Shown here one piece after another: positions 23,760 through 32,338 of a stretch of 64,000 nt of DNA. The DNA comes from Nocardioides sp. Root140 (GTDB lineage Bacteria; Actinomycetota; Actinomycetes; Propionibacteriales; Nocardioidaceae), in assembly GCF_001426745.1 (NCBI RefSeq), contig NZ_LMFI01000014.1:114994-178993 (forward strand). Direction: 5' to 3'. Each line of letters begins with the position of its first letter. Position 1 is the first letter of the stretch. The position numbers and the translations under genes were made by a program. The notes under the pieces were generated by a model that did no database searches, was not told the origin of the DNA, and was given only the letters and a program-made list of their open reading frames with translations.

Positions 23760-25202
23760 ATGCGAACGGTCGCCGTACTCGGAGGGTCCGCCGTCGGCTC
23801 CGTGACGGCACTGCTGTTGGCGCGCACCGGCTGGCAGGTCACCCTGGTCGACGACGAGTTCGACCTGTTCTCCACGCCGTCACCGCAACTTCGGGCACGT
23901 CCGGGAGCACCTCACACCGTGCAGGCACACGGGTTCATGGCCCGCACCCTCCACGAGCTGACCACCCGGCTGCCCGACGTACGACAGGCCCTGCTGGATG
24001 CCGGCGCCCCGCTGATCACCTTCGCCTCGATGGTGCCGCCGCACTGGGTCGACGGCGGGCGGCCGGGTGACGAGCAGCTGGACTGCCTGCGGGTACGCCG
24101 ACTCACGCTGGACCGGGTGCTCGGTGAAGCCGTGGCCGGTCAGTCCGGGATCAGGCGGGTCGACAGCCGGGCCACCGGCCTTCTGCTCGACGAGTCCGGA
24201 CCGGTGCCCACCGCGACCGGCCTCGGGCTGGAAGACGGGAGCTCTGTCACCGCCGGCCTCGTCATCGACGCCGGCGGACGCCGCTCGCCGATCAGCCGGT
24301 GGCTGGCCGATGCCGGCATCGTCCAGCCCCAGCGGGTCGACCCGTGCGAGGTCATCTACTACACGCGTCACCACCGCGTCGTCGGCGATGCACCGAGGCT
24401 CAACGCAGGCTTCGCCCAGATCCACCAGTTCCCCAGCTTCATCTCGCTGCTGTTCCTGGGCGACAACGACACCGGCATGCTGGCGATGTCGACACACGGC
24501 AAGGACCCACTGCTCAAACGGCTGCGCCACGATGCCGCGTTCTCCGCGGTGATGGCGGCGATGCCCGGCTTCGAGGAGTGGGCCGTCGCCCTCGACCCGA
24601 TCGGCTCGGTGTTCTGCCTGGGCGCACTCGACAACCGGATGCGCTTCCTGGTCCGCGACGGTCGGCCCGTGGTCCGGGGGCTGCACCAGGTCGGCGACGC
24701 GCTGTGCATGACCAACCCCACCCGTGGCCGAGGTCTCTCGATGGGGCTGGCGGCAGCCGGTGCGCTCTGCGACCTGCTCGGCGACGAATCACTCGACCCC
24801 GACGACCTGGCCCTGGCGTACGACGCGTGGCAGCAGCGCGTGCTGGCGATCTACTACCGGGAGACCGCCGCGAGTGACGTCACCCTCGACCGTCAGCTGC
24901 GGGCCGGGCTGGCCGGTCAGGCGATCCCCCGCAACGCTCCGGGGATCGAGCTGCCCGAGGGACATCCGGTGACCTCGGAGGACCTTGACCGCGCGGCGGA
25001 CGCCGATCCGGACCTGCTGAGAGCCACGTTCCGGGCGACCATGTTGCTCGATGACGAGCGCGTCATCGCCTCGGAGAGGGTGGCGGCCCGCACCCGGGCG
25101 GTCCTCGACGCGCTCCCTCCCTCGCCCGGGAGGCCGTCCCCGCCGACGGACGGCTTGCACGACCGGTCAGTGCTGGAGGCCGTGCTCGCCCCCTACGCCT
25201 GA
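23760..25202 (+). CDS. FAD-dependent monooxygenase-like protein
   Basis: A 480-residue flavoprotein of the aromatic-hydroxylase/geranylgeranyl-reductase fold. The N-terminal Rossmann dinucleotide motif is VLGGSAVGSVTALLLARTG, ending in the acidic VDDEF. The second FAD motif is GDALCMTNPTRGRGLSMGLAAAGAL (residues ~310-335), where the usual GD and P of the family are present. A class A flavin monooxygenase or dehydrogenase role is likely; the substrate is unknown and no pathway genes are adjacent. It converges with the PhoB-like regulator, with 11 bp between the stop codons. Confidence 0.78.
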   Translation: MRTVAVLGGSAVGSVTALLLARTGWQVTLVDDEFDLFSTPSPQLRARPGAPHTVQAHGFMARTLHELTTRLPDVRQALLDAGAPLITFASMVPPHWVDGGRPGDEQLDCLRVRRLTLDRVLGEAVAGQSGIRRVDSRATGLLLDESGPVPTATGLGLEDGSSVTAGLVIDAGGRRSPISRWLADAGIVQPQRVDPCEVIYYTRHHRVVGDAPRLNAGFAQIHQFPSFISLLFLGDNDTGMLAMSTHGKDPLLKRLRHDAAFSAVMAAMPGFEEWAVALDPIGSVFCLGALDNRMRFLVRDGRPVVRGLHQVGDALCMTNPTRGRGLSMGLAAAGALCDLLGDESLDPDDLALAYDAWQQRVLAIYYRETAASDVTLDRQLRAGLAGQAIPRNAPGIELPEGHPVTSEDLDRAADADPDLLRATFRATMLLDDERVIASERVAARTRAVLDALPPSPGRPSPPTDGLHDRSVLEAVLAPYA

Positions 25203-25213
25203 CGACCGCGCCC

Positions 25214-25852
25214 TCAGGAAAGCGACGTACCGGTGGGCGCCCGCGGGCCCGGCACCACGGCCGCCTCCGGCGTCCGGTGCTGGCGTACGTCGATCAGCCG
25301 CAGCCCCACGCCGCGCACCGCGTCGATCTGGAGCGGACTGTCGAGCTCGTGCAGCTTGCGGCGCAACCGCTTGACCACCGACTGCACGTGTGACCGGTCG
25401 CCCAGGTGGTCGTTCCCCCAGACCCGTCGCTGCAGGTCGGCGAACGGCTGCACGTGCCCGACCTCCTCGAGCAGGCAGAGCAGGAGGTCGTGCTCGAGGG
25501 GTGAGAGACCGACCTCGCGGTCCTGCCAGGACGCGACCCTCCAGTCCGAGTCGACCTCGAGCCCGAACAGGGCCGGTGCCGGACGCGCCGGGCGCATGGG
25601 CAGGGCCTGCGGAGGAACCGGCGGCACCGACCGCAGGGCCGGCTCGACCGCCGGGAGGCCACCGAGGATCTCGAGGGCCTCGGCCCGGGTGGCGACCATG
25701 ACGACGGCGGCGCTGGTGCCGATCGCCTCGGCGATGCGGAGGCGGTCCTGGGCGGATGCGGCGATCGCGAGCACGACGGGCGCAGCATCAACTGGCGACG
25801 GGTCGTCCTGACCCACCACCCGGATCGGCCCTTCTCCCCGAGAGAGAGGCAT
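25214..25852 (-). CDS. Winged-helix (OmpR/PhoB-type) regulator with curtailed receiver
   Basis: A 212-residue DNA-binding protein. The C-terminal ~95 residues (SPLEHDLLLCLLEEVGHVQPFADLQRRVWG, then SHVQSVVKRLRRKLHELDSP and VRGVGLRL) are a clear OmpR/PhoB winged helix. The N-terminal part (VVLAIAASAQDRLRIAEAIG, ATRAEALEILGG) looks like the first half of a receiver domain, but no phospho-acceptor Asp block or Lys is seen. Regulation by phosphorylation is therefore unlikely. The ATG at 25852 follows GAAAGG; an in-frame GTG at 25897 is the alternative. It is divergent from the subtilase gene, and a direct repeat in the shared region fits this DNA-binding class. Confidence 0.75.
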   Translation of the reverse strand: MPLSRGEGPIRVVGQDDPSPVDAAPVVLAIAASAQDRLRIAEAIGTSAAVVMVATRAEALEILGGLPAVEPALRSVPPVPPQALPMRPARPAPALFGLEVDSDWRVASWQDREVGLSPLEHDLLLCLLEEVGHVQPFADLQRRVWGNDHLGDRSHVQSVVKRLRRKLHELDSPLQIDAVRGVGLRLIDVRQHRTPEAAVVPGPRAPTGTSLS

Positions 25853-26158
25853 CCCCAGCCTTTCGTCAGTTGCATGACGCTGCTGCTTCACCTTCACCGA
25901 ACGTCTCGCTGAAAGTCAAGGAAGCACGAGGTTCTTCCGATAAACGGGCGCTGTTCCGGAAATGCCCACGTGCTGCCCACATCCGACCCTGACCTGCCCG
26001 GATCCACGCGTTGTGGCCGTCCCGGTGCGTCCCTAGCGTCTGATTGCACCGGCCAACTTCTCACGGGTCCCATTTTTCGGGGTTCCGTCCGGCCGGTGCA
26101 CACGAGCTCATCCGGGGACGTGCTCGCGCCCCCGGCCAACTTCTCGGAGGGACGCACC
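25853..26158. promoter_or_regulatory. 306-bp divergent control region of regulator and subtilase
   Basis: There is no gene here. It contains TGCCCAC twice (25963-25969 and 25974-25980) with an 11-bp period, the pattern bound by OmpR/PhoB-type winged helices. It also contains a 14-bp direct repeat CCGGCCAACTTCTC at 26049-26062 and 26132-26145, the second copy abutting the GGAGGG ribosome site. The region presumably holds promoters for both genes; no convincing -35/-10 pair was found. Confidence 0.5.
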
Positions 26159-29100
26159 ATGTCATCGACAAGACGTCGGTCCCTGCTCCGGATTCGGAGC
26201 GGACCGGCACGTGCCCTGGCCACAGGGCTGGCGACCATCGCAGTGGTGGCCGCGTCACTGAGCCTGATCGGCACGGCCGCCTCGGCCACGCCGGCGGCTC
26301 CTGACTCGGACAAGATCAAGCCCAAGCTGAGCAAGCAGCTGGATGAGAAGGGCGAGGCCACGTTCTGGGTGCGCTTCGAGATGCCCGACCTCAGCGCTGC
26401 CCAGAAGATCAAGGGCTGGGACAAGCGCGGGCAGGCGGTCTACGACACCCTGACCGCCGCGGCCGAGTCCAGCCAGAAGGACGCCCGCGCGATCCTCGAC
26501 AAGGACGGCGCCGACTACAAGTCCTTCTGGGCCACCAACGCGATCCGCGTGCAGGCCGGCAGCGAGGACCTTGCCGCCGAGCTCGCCGCGATCAAGCAGG
26601 TCGACGGCCTCTACCCGACCTTCGACTACCGCCTCGAGAAGCCCACGAAGGGTGAGCGGATCCACGCGGCCCAGGCGGTCGAGTGGGGCGTGGCCAACAT
26701 CAACGCCGACGACGTCTGGAACGAGTACGGCGTGCACGGCGAGGGGATGGTCATCGCCAACATCGACACCGGCGTCCAGTTCGACCACCCGGCGCTGGTC
26801 AACCAGTACCGCGGCAACAACGGCGACGGCACGTTCGACCACAACTACAACTGGTTCGACGCGCAGGGCACCTGCGACGGCGCACCCTGTGACGTCGACC
26901 AGCACGGCACCCACACGATGGGCACGATGATCGGCAGCGACGGGGCCGACAACCAGATCGGTGTCGCACCCGGTGCGAAGTGGATCGCGGCCAACGGCTG
27001 CTGCCCGTCCGACGCGGCGCTCATCGAGTCCGGCCAGTGGATGCTCGCACCGACCAACCTCGAGGGCGAGAACGCCGACGTCACCAAGCGTCCCAACATC
27101 GTCAACAACTCGTGGGGCACGCAGGTGCCGAGCAACGACCCCTTCATGGAGGACGTGCTCGAGGCCTGGGCGGCGTCCGGCATCTTCGGGACGTGGTCCA
27201 ACGGCAACAACGGGAACGGGTGCCAGACCAGCGGTTCGCCGGGAAGTCGCACCTTGAACTACTCCGTCGGCGCCTACGACGTGAACAACACCATCGCGGG
27301 CTTCTCCAGCCGCGGCGTCGGCCAGGACGGCGAGATCAAGCCGAACATCTCGGCCCCGGGCGTGAACGTGCGCTCGAGCCTGCCGGGCGGCAACTACGGC
27401 GCCTTCAACGGTACGTCGATGGCGGCACCGCACCTCGCGGGTTCCATCGCACTGTTGTGGTCGGCGGCTCCCTCACTGGTCGGTGACATCGACGCCACCC
27501 GCGCCCTGCTCGACGGTTCCGCCGTCGACAAGGCCGACTCCCAGTGCGGCGGCACCGACGACGACAACAACGTCTACGGCGAGGGTCGTCTCGACGCCCT
27601 GGCCCTGGTGCAGGGCGCTCCGGTCGGCGAGACCGGAACGGCGACCGGCACCGTGACCGACGAGGCCACCGGCGACCCGATCCAGGGTGCCGACGTCACG
27701 CTCGAGGGGGCGACCAGCAGGTCGCTCACGACCGGCGCCGACGGCACCTACTCGGCCCGCCTCACCGCGGGCGACTACACCGCGACGGTCGCCAAGTTCG
27801 GCTACCAGACGGCCACCGCCGACCTCACCGTCACTCCAGACACCACGACCACGCAGGACTTCGCGCTGGTCTCGGCGGCAGCAGTGACCCTGAGCGGAAC
27901 CGTCACCGACGGCAGCGGCCACGGTTGGCCGCTCTACGCCAAGGTCACCGTTCCCGGGGCCGACCCGGTCTTCACCGACCCGGCGACCGGCGAGTACTCG
28001 ATCGAGGTGCCCGGCAACGCGTCGTACGACGTGTCGGTCGCCGCGCAGTACCCGGGCTATGTGGCGGCCACGCAGACCGTCGAGGTCGGTGGCGATGACA
28101 CCACCGCCGACATCGCGGTCGAGGTCGACTCCTCCACGTGTGCCGCCAAGGGCTACGCGTTCAACACCGACGGTGTGACCCAGGACTTCAACACCGGAGA
28201 GCTCCCCGACGGCTGGACCGTCGAGGACGCCGCCGGCACGGGTCAGGTCTGGGAGTTCGACGACCCGGGCGGCCACGGCAACCTCACCGGTGGTGACGGC
28301 ACGTTCGCGATCATCGACAGCGACAACTACGGCAGCGGCGGCACGCAGGACACGTCGCTGGTCAGCCCGGTCGTCGACATGAGCGACGTGACCTCACCGG
28401 TGGTCGGCTTCAAGCAGGACTACTACAACCTGGGTGACACCGCCGACGTCGACGTCAGCATCGACGGTGGCGAGAGCTGGACGAACGTGCTCAGCCAGTC
28501 CGACTCCGCCCGAGGACCGCGTGAGGACGTGATCCAGCTGCCGACGGCCGCCGGACAGTCCGCGGTCCAGGTCCGGTTCCACTACTACGAGGGCAGCTAC
28601 GACTGGTGGTGGCAGGTTGACGACGTGTTCGTCGGCAGCCGCACCTGTGACCCGGTCGAGGGTGGGCTCGTGGTCGGCAACGTCTCCAACTCCAACGACG
28701 GCGCGGCCATCAACGGCGCATCGGTCACGAGCCAGGACAACGCCGACGTCAAGGCGACCACCAGGCCGACGCCGGACGACGAGAGCCTCGCCGACGGCTT
28801 CTACTGGTTGTTCTCCCCCGAGACCGGCAGCCACAAGTTCGACGCCACGTCCAGTGGCTACGAGGTCGTCACCAAGACGGTCGACGTGGCCGCGGACGGC
28901 GCCGTACGCCAGGACTTCGAGCTCGGCTCCGGTCACCTGACCGTCACCCCGGGCAAGGTCCAGATCGAGAAGCAGCTGGGCAAGCCGGCGGTCACCAAGC
29001 AGGTCGAGGTGACCAACGACGGATCGATCCCGGTGCACCTGGAGTTCAACGAGCTCAAGGGCGGCTTCGTGATGCTCGGCGCCGACGGCAGTCGCACCAA

Positions 29101-30565
29101 GGCTGCCGACCTGATGAAGGCGGACGGCGCCCCGCTGCAGCGGATCAAGGCTCCGGTCTCCTTCGGCAGGACGGCGTCGAAGAAGATGTCGACCCACTCG
29201 GTGGCCCCGCAGGCTGCTGCTCCGCACGACGACCCGTGGACCGACATCGCCGACTACCCGTCCAACGTGATGGACAACCGGGTGGTCCACGTCGACGGCA
29301 TCGCCTACTCGATCGCCGGTGGCGACGGGTCTGCGTCGTCCTCGTCGACGTACGCCTACGACCCGGCTGCCCTGGCATGGACGGCCAAGGCCGATCTCCC
29401 GGGGGCCCGCAACGCGGTGTCCGCCGGCGTGGTCGACGGCCAGATCGTGGTCACCGGCGGGTGGGCGGACGGCGGTCCTTCGGCCTCGACGTGGGCCTAC
29501 GACCCGGGTGCCGACTCGTGGACCGCGAAGGCCGATGCCCCGGTCGAGCTGTCTGCCTCCGGTCAGGCGGTCGTCGACGGCAAGCTGTACGTCGTCGGTG
29601 GCTGCACCACCGACAGCTGTACGCCGATGTCGAACGACGTGGCGGCGTACGACCTGGCCAGTGACACGTGGCAGACCCTGGCCGACTACCCCTCGGCAGT
29701 GGCGTTCGCGTCCTGCGGTGGTGTGGACGGCAAGGTCTACTGCACCGGTGGCAACGGCGGGGCTGCCGGCACGGCCGACAGCTACGTCTACGACCCGGCC
29801 GCGGACGCGTGGACCGAGCTCGCGGATGCCCCCGTCGACACGTGGGCCAGCCAGTACACCGTCGCGAACGGGATGCTGGTCGTCAACGGCGGAGTGCAGG
29901 CGGGCGCGATCAGCAACCGCACGTTCGCGTACGACGTCGCCGGCGAGGCCTGGGTGGACCTGCCGAACTCCAACACCCCGCGCTACCGCGGTGGCGCGTC
30001 GTGCGGCGTCTACAAGATCGGTGGCTCCTCGGGCAGCTTCAACGCCGAGGTGGACAGCGAGATGCTGCCCGGCATGGAGGACTGTGGCGCCAGTGCCGCG
30101 GACGTCGAGTGGCTGTCCGTCTCCCCGGCCGTCGCGATCCTGGCTCCCGGCCAGTCGGTCAACCTGAAGGTCACCATGGACCCGAACGTCGCCCAGCCGG
30201 GCACGTACACCGCGGGTGTGGCGATCAAGGAGGACACCCCCTTCAAGGTGGAGCCGGTCGACGTGACCATGGTCGTCAGCCCGCCCCGCTCGTGGGGCAA
30301 GCTGGCCGGTCGCGTGACGGGCAGCTCCTGTGCAGGTGAAGGCGCACCACTGGCCGGAGCCACCGTGCAGGTGAACTCGGGTGAGTCCGCGTGGACGTTC
30401 GAGAGCGCCAGCGACGGCACGTACGCCTACTGGTTCAACTCGATCTACAGCCCGCTGCAGCTGATCGCCGCCAAGGACGGCTACCAGCCGCAGGTCCGCA
30501 AGGTGAGGATCCGGGGCGGGCAGACCACCGCCGCCGACTTCACCCTGAAGAAGGCGGGCTGCTAG
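26159..30565 (+). CDS. Secreted multidomain subtilisin-like (S8) protease with Kelch repeats
   Basis: A 1468-residue secreted protein. The signal peptide (Arg-rich start, hydrophobic core to ~residue 40, cut near TAASA) is followed by a propeptide-like region. The S8 domain (~190-480) has the complete triad: Asp203 in ANIDTGVQFDHP, His249 in HGTHTMG, Ser420 in NGTSMAAPH. Carboxypeptidase-regulatory-like beta-sandwiches lie at ~490-575 and ~575-660, a jelly-roll/MAM-like region at ~670-830, another sandwich at ~835-920, Kelch-type repeats at ~1030-1300 (WTAKADLPGARNAVSAGVVD, VVTGGW, YVVGGC), a BACON-like strand region and a final carboxypeptidase-regulatory domain at ~1380-1468. There is no sorting signal, so it is probably released. 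The ATG at 26159 follows GGAGGG. A strong terminator follows. Confidence 0.92.
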   Translation: MSSTRRRSLLRIRSGPARALATGLATIAVVAASLSLIGTAASATPAAPDSDKIKPKLSKQLDEKGEATFWVRFEMPDLSAAQKIKGWDKRGQAVYDTLTAAAESSQKDARAILDKDGADYKSFWATNAIRVQAGSEDLAAELAAIKQVDGLYPTFDYRLEKPTKGERIHAAQAVEWGVANINADDVWNEYGVHGEGMVIANIDTGVQFDHPALVNQYRGNNGDGTFDHNYNWFDAQGTCDGAPCDVDQHGTHTMGTMIGSDGADNQIGVAPGAKWIAANGCCPSDAALIESGQWMLAPTNLEGENADVTKRPNIVNNSWGTQVPSNDPFMEDVLEAWAASGIFGTWSNGNNGNGCQTSGSPGSRTLNYSVGAYDVNNTIAGFSSRGVGQDGEIKPNISAPGVNVRSSLPGGNYGAFNGTSMAAPHLAGSIALLWSAAPSLVGDIDATRALLDGSAVDKADSQCGGTDDDNNVYGEGRLDALALVQGAPVGETGTATGTVTDEATGDPIQGADVTLEGATSRSLTTGADGTYSARLTAGDYTATVAKFGYQTATADLTVTPDTTTTQDFALVSAAAVTLSGTVTDGSGHGWPLYAKVTVPGADPVFTDPATGEYSIEVPGNASYDVSVAAQYPGYVAATQTVEVGGDDTTADIAVEVDSSTCAAKGYAFNTDGVTQDFNTGELPDGWTVEDAAGTGQVWEFDDPGGHGNLTGGDGTFAIIDSDNYGSGGTQDTSLVSPVVDMSDVTSPVVGFKQDYYNLGDTADVDVSIDGGESWTNVLSQSDSARGPREDVIQLPTAAGQSAVQVRFHYYEGSYDWWWQVDDVFVGSRTCDPVEGGLVVGNVSNSNDGAAINGASVTSQDNADVKATTRPTPDDESLADGFYWLFSPETGSHKFDATSSGYEVVTKTVDVAADGAVRQDFELGSGHLTVTPGKVQIEKQLGKPAVTKQVEVTNDGSIPVHLEFNELKGGFVMLGADGSRTKAADLMKADGAPLQRIKAPVSFGRTASKKMSTHSVAPQAAAPHDDPWTDIADYPSNVMDNRVVHVDGIAYSIAGGDGSASSSSTYAYDPAALAWTAKADLPGARNAVSAGVVDGQIVVTGGWADGGPSASTWAYDPGADSWTAKADAPVELSASGQAVVDGKLYVVGGCTTDSCTPMSNDVAAYDLASDTWQTLADYPSAVAFASCGGVDGKVYCTGGNGGAAGTADSYVYDPAADAWTELADAPVDTWASQYTVANGMLVVNGGVQAGAISNRTFAYDVAGEAWVDLPNSNTPRYRGGASCGVYKIGGSSGSFNAEVDSEMLPGMEDCGASAADVEWLSVSPAVAILAPGQSVNLKVTMDPNVAQPGTYTAGVAIKEDTPFKVEPVDVTMVVSPPRSWGKLAGRVTGSSCAGEGAPLAGATVQVNSGESAWTFESASDGTYAYWFNSIYSPLQLIAAKDGYQPQVRKVRIRGGQTTAADFTLKKAGC

Positions 30566-30593
30566 TCATCCATCAGTAGACAGTTGGACAGTT

Positions 30594-30633
30594 CGACAGG
30601 CCCGTGCACGCGCCAGCGTGGGCGGGCCTGTCG
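30594..30633 (+). terminator. Terminator hairpin after the subtilase gene
   Basis: Perfect 11-bp arms CGACAGGCCCG (30594-30604) and CGGGCCTGTCG (30623-30633). The loop can pair again as CACGC-GCCA-GCGTG. It begins 28 bp after the stop codon. No T-run follows, but stem strength and position support a terminator. Confidence 0.75.
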
Positions 30634-30653
30634 CGAGCCTGCAATTGTTGATG

Positions 30654-30696
30654 CGCGAACCGTGGGTTCTTGCGCTTCGAACCGTGGGTTCTTGCG
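30654..30696 (+). repeat. Two tandem copies of a 22-bp interspersed repeat
   Basis: GAACCGTGGGTTCTTGCG occurs at 30657-30674 and 30679-30696, exactly 22 bp apart. Each copy contains a small dyad GAACC-GTG-GGTTC. Related copies occur on the far side of panB at 32119-32235. It is non-coding and lies between convergent genes. Confidence 0.85.
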
Positions 30697-30719
30697 GTCG
30701 TACGCCGGTCGCACGCCGG

Positions 30720-31070
30720 TCAGCTGGTCGCGCGGCCGCGTTGCCGGGCAGCCAGCAGGTAGGCCGCGGCCAGGCCGAGCTCGAGCCCGACGAAGACCCT
30801 GGTCAGCGGCCCGGTCTCCGGTTCGATCACGGCCGACACCGCCCGGCCCGAGGCCATCCCGGCGCTGAGTACGCCGATCGCGGCCGGCGACTTCAACCCG
30901 ACCGCAGCGATGGCCAGCGTGAGGCCGCCGTACACCGCCCGGATCTCGTTGCGGGAGTCGGCCGTGGGCGCCGTACCGCCGAAGAGCTCGGGAACCATGG
31001 ACGGGCGGGCGAGCGCCACGACGCCGATCGCCGCGTAGCTTGCAGTGCCGAGGGCAAGGAGTCGATTCAC
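30720..31070 (-). CDS. DUF4345-like small membrane protein
   Basis: A 116-residue protein with four predicted transmembrane helices: LLALGTASYAAIGVVALARP, YGGLTLAIAAVGL, and a C-terminal RVFVGLELGLAAAYLLAARQ. The layout, including VPELFGGTAPTADSRNEIRAVYGG, resembles DUF4345-type proteins of unknown function. The start is placed at the GTG at 31070 (VNRLLALGT), since the longer in-frame reading from 31226 adds 52 Arg/Trp-rich residues overlapping the panB upstream region. It is divergent from panB with 169 bp between. Confidence 0.65.
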   Translation of the reverse strand: MNRLLALGTASYAAIGVVALARPSMVPELFGGTAPTADSRNEIRAVYGGLTLAIAAVGLKSPAAIGVLSAGMASGRAVSAVIEPETGPLTRVFVGLELGLAAAYLLAARQRGRATS

Positions 31071-31178
31071 GACGCCCAGTCTGGCGCGGTCGGGCACGGA
31101 TCGCCACCACCGCGTACGTCGCATCGAGTGCGGGCCCGAGGGTGACCACGGCCACAGTGCGAAGTGCCCGCGGAGGTC

Positions 31179-31184
31179 TAGCCT
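31179..31184 (+). promoter_or_regulatory. Candidate -10 box for panB
   Basis: TAGCCT, 55 nt before the panB ATG, matches TANNNT in the 169-bp divergent gap. No clear -35 is visible. The panB start itself has a good AAGGAG at 31225-31230. Confidence 0.35.
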
Positions 31185-31239
31185 TGTCGTGGTCCGGGGA
31201 CTCAATCGGGAGCCTCGAGAGCACAAGGAGTCTCACCTC

Positions 31240-32106
31240 ATGAGCGAGCAGAACGTAGAAGTGGCCGCGCCGTACGGCGGAGGCGCAGCAGACGCCAAGG
31301 CGGCCGCGCCGGTCAAGCGGATCCGCACCCATCACCTGCGCGAGATGAAGGAACGGGGCGAGAAGATCTCGATGCTCACCGCCTACGACATGTACACCGC
31401 GCAGACCTTCGACGAGGCCGGCTGCGAGCTGCTGCTGGTCGGCGACTCGGCCTCCAACAACGTCCTCGGCAACGAGACCTCGCTGCCGATCACGGTCGAC
31501 GAGCTCCTCCCCCTGACTCGTGCGGTCAGCCGCTCGGTCAAGCGCGCACTGGTGGTCGGCGACCTGCCGTTCGGCTCCTACCAGGCCTCGCCCGAGCAGG
31601 GTTACCTGACCGCCGTACGTTTCATGAAGGAGGCCGGCGCGCACGCCGTGAAGCTCGAGGGCGGTGCCGAGATGGCGCCGGTCATCGAGAAGCTCACCCA
31701 TGGCGGCATCCCGGTGATGGCGCACATCGGCTTCACCCCGCAGAGTGAGCACACGCTGGGCGGCTACCGCGTGCAGGGCCGCGGCGAGAGCTCCGACCGG
31801 GTGATCGCCGACGCGCACGCCGTGCAGGAGGCCGGCGCGTTCGCCGTCGTCATGGAGATGGTGCCTGGTGACGTGGCCGGCCAGATCAGCAAGGAGCTGG
31901 TGATCCCGACGATCGGCATCGGCGCCGGCAACCAGTGCGACGGCCAGGTCCTGGTCTGGCAGGACGCGTTCGGCCTGCGCACCGGCCGCATGGCGAAGTT
32001 CGTCAAGCAGTACGCCGACCTGCACGGCGTGCTGCTCTCGGCTGCCGAGGAGTACGTCGCCGACGTCCGCGCCACGACCTTCCCCGGCCCCGACCACACC
32101 TTCTGA
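31240..32106 (+). CDS. panB: 3-methyl-2-oxobutanoate hydroxymethyltransferase
   Basis: A 288-residue TIM-barrel enzyme that transfers a hydroxymethyl group from methylene-tetrahydrofolate to 2-oxoisovalerate, giving ketopantoate, the first step of pantothenate (and so CoA and ACP cofactor) synthesis. Family motifs are SMLTAYDMYTAQTFDEAG, VGDSASNNVLGNE, KLEGGAEMAPVI, HIGFTPQSEHTLGGY and TIGIGAGNQCDGQVLVWQD, containing the Mg-binding Asp residues and catalytic Glu. The ATG at 31240 follows AAGGAG with 9-nt spacing. The N-terminal ~30 residues are an Ala-rich extension seen in actinobacterial PanB. No panC or panD is nearby. Confidence 0.96.
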   Translation: MSEQNVEVAAPYGGGAADAKAAAPVKRIRTHHLREMKERGEKISMLTAYDMYTAQTFDEAGCELLLVGDSASNNVLGNETSLPITVDELLPLTRAVSRSVKRALVVGDLPFGSYQASPEQGYLTAVRFMKEAGAHAVKLEGGAEMAPVIEKLTHGGIPVMAHIGFTPQSEHTLGGYRVQGRGESSDRVIADAHAVQEAGAFAVVMEMVPGDVAGQISKELVIPTIGIGAGNQCDGQVLVWQDAFGLRTGRMAKFVKQYADLHGVLLSAAEEYVADVRATTFPGPDHTF

Positions 32107-32118
32107 CCCACCCCTCCT

Positions 32119-32235
32119 GCGCGAACCGTGGGTTCCTGCTGCGCGAACCGCGCGTGATTGACGCGCGAACCGTGGATCCTTGATCCGAGCACGACAAGGA
32201 TCCACGGTTCGGCGCGCAAGAATCCACGGTTCGCG
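32119..32235. repeat. Cluster of five copies of the 22-bp repeat, partly inverted
   Basis: Three direct copies of GCGCGAACCGTGGGTTCCTG-type units start at 32119, 32141 and 32163 (22-bp period; the middle one is diverged after GAACCG). Two inverted copies lie at 32195-32211 and 32217-32235 (CAAGAATCCACGGTTCGCG). The same unit occurs before panB at 30654-30696. It is non-coding and begins 13 bp after the panB stop. Confidence 0.85.
32166..32211 (+). terminator. Hairpin built from inverted repeat copies, likely panB terminator
   Basis: CGAACCGTGGATCCTTG (32166-32182) and CAAGGATCCACGGTTCG (32195-32211) are perfect 17-bp arms around a 12-nt loop, ~60 bp after the panB stop. The stem is very stable and probably ends panB transcription. 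It is formed by two facing units of the interspersed repeat. Confidence 0.65.
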
Positions 32236-32338
32236 ACAGGTACGTGGTGGTCAGGTGCGTGCTCCTGACGGGTGAGCGGACAACCGGGCGCAGCACTCGG
32301 GCGTCCAACGAGTGTCACCTCACCCACGGGAGCCCACC

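Noticed and set aside
30654..32235. Possible CRISPR array in the panB repeats
   Set aside because: Units are 18-20 bp with 2-4 bp between them, some inverted, and no unique spacers or cas genes are present.
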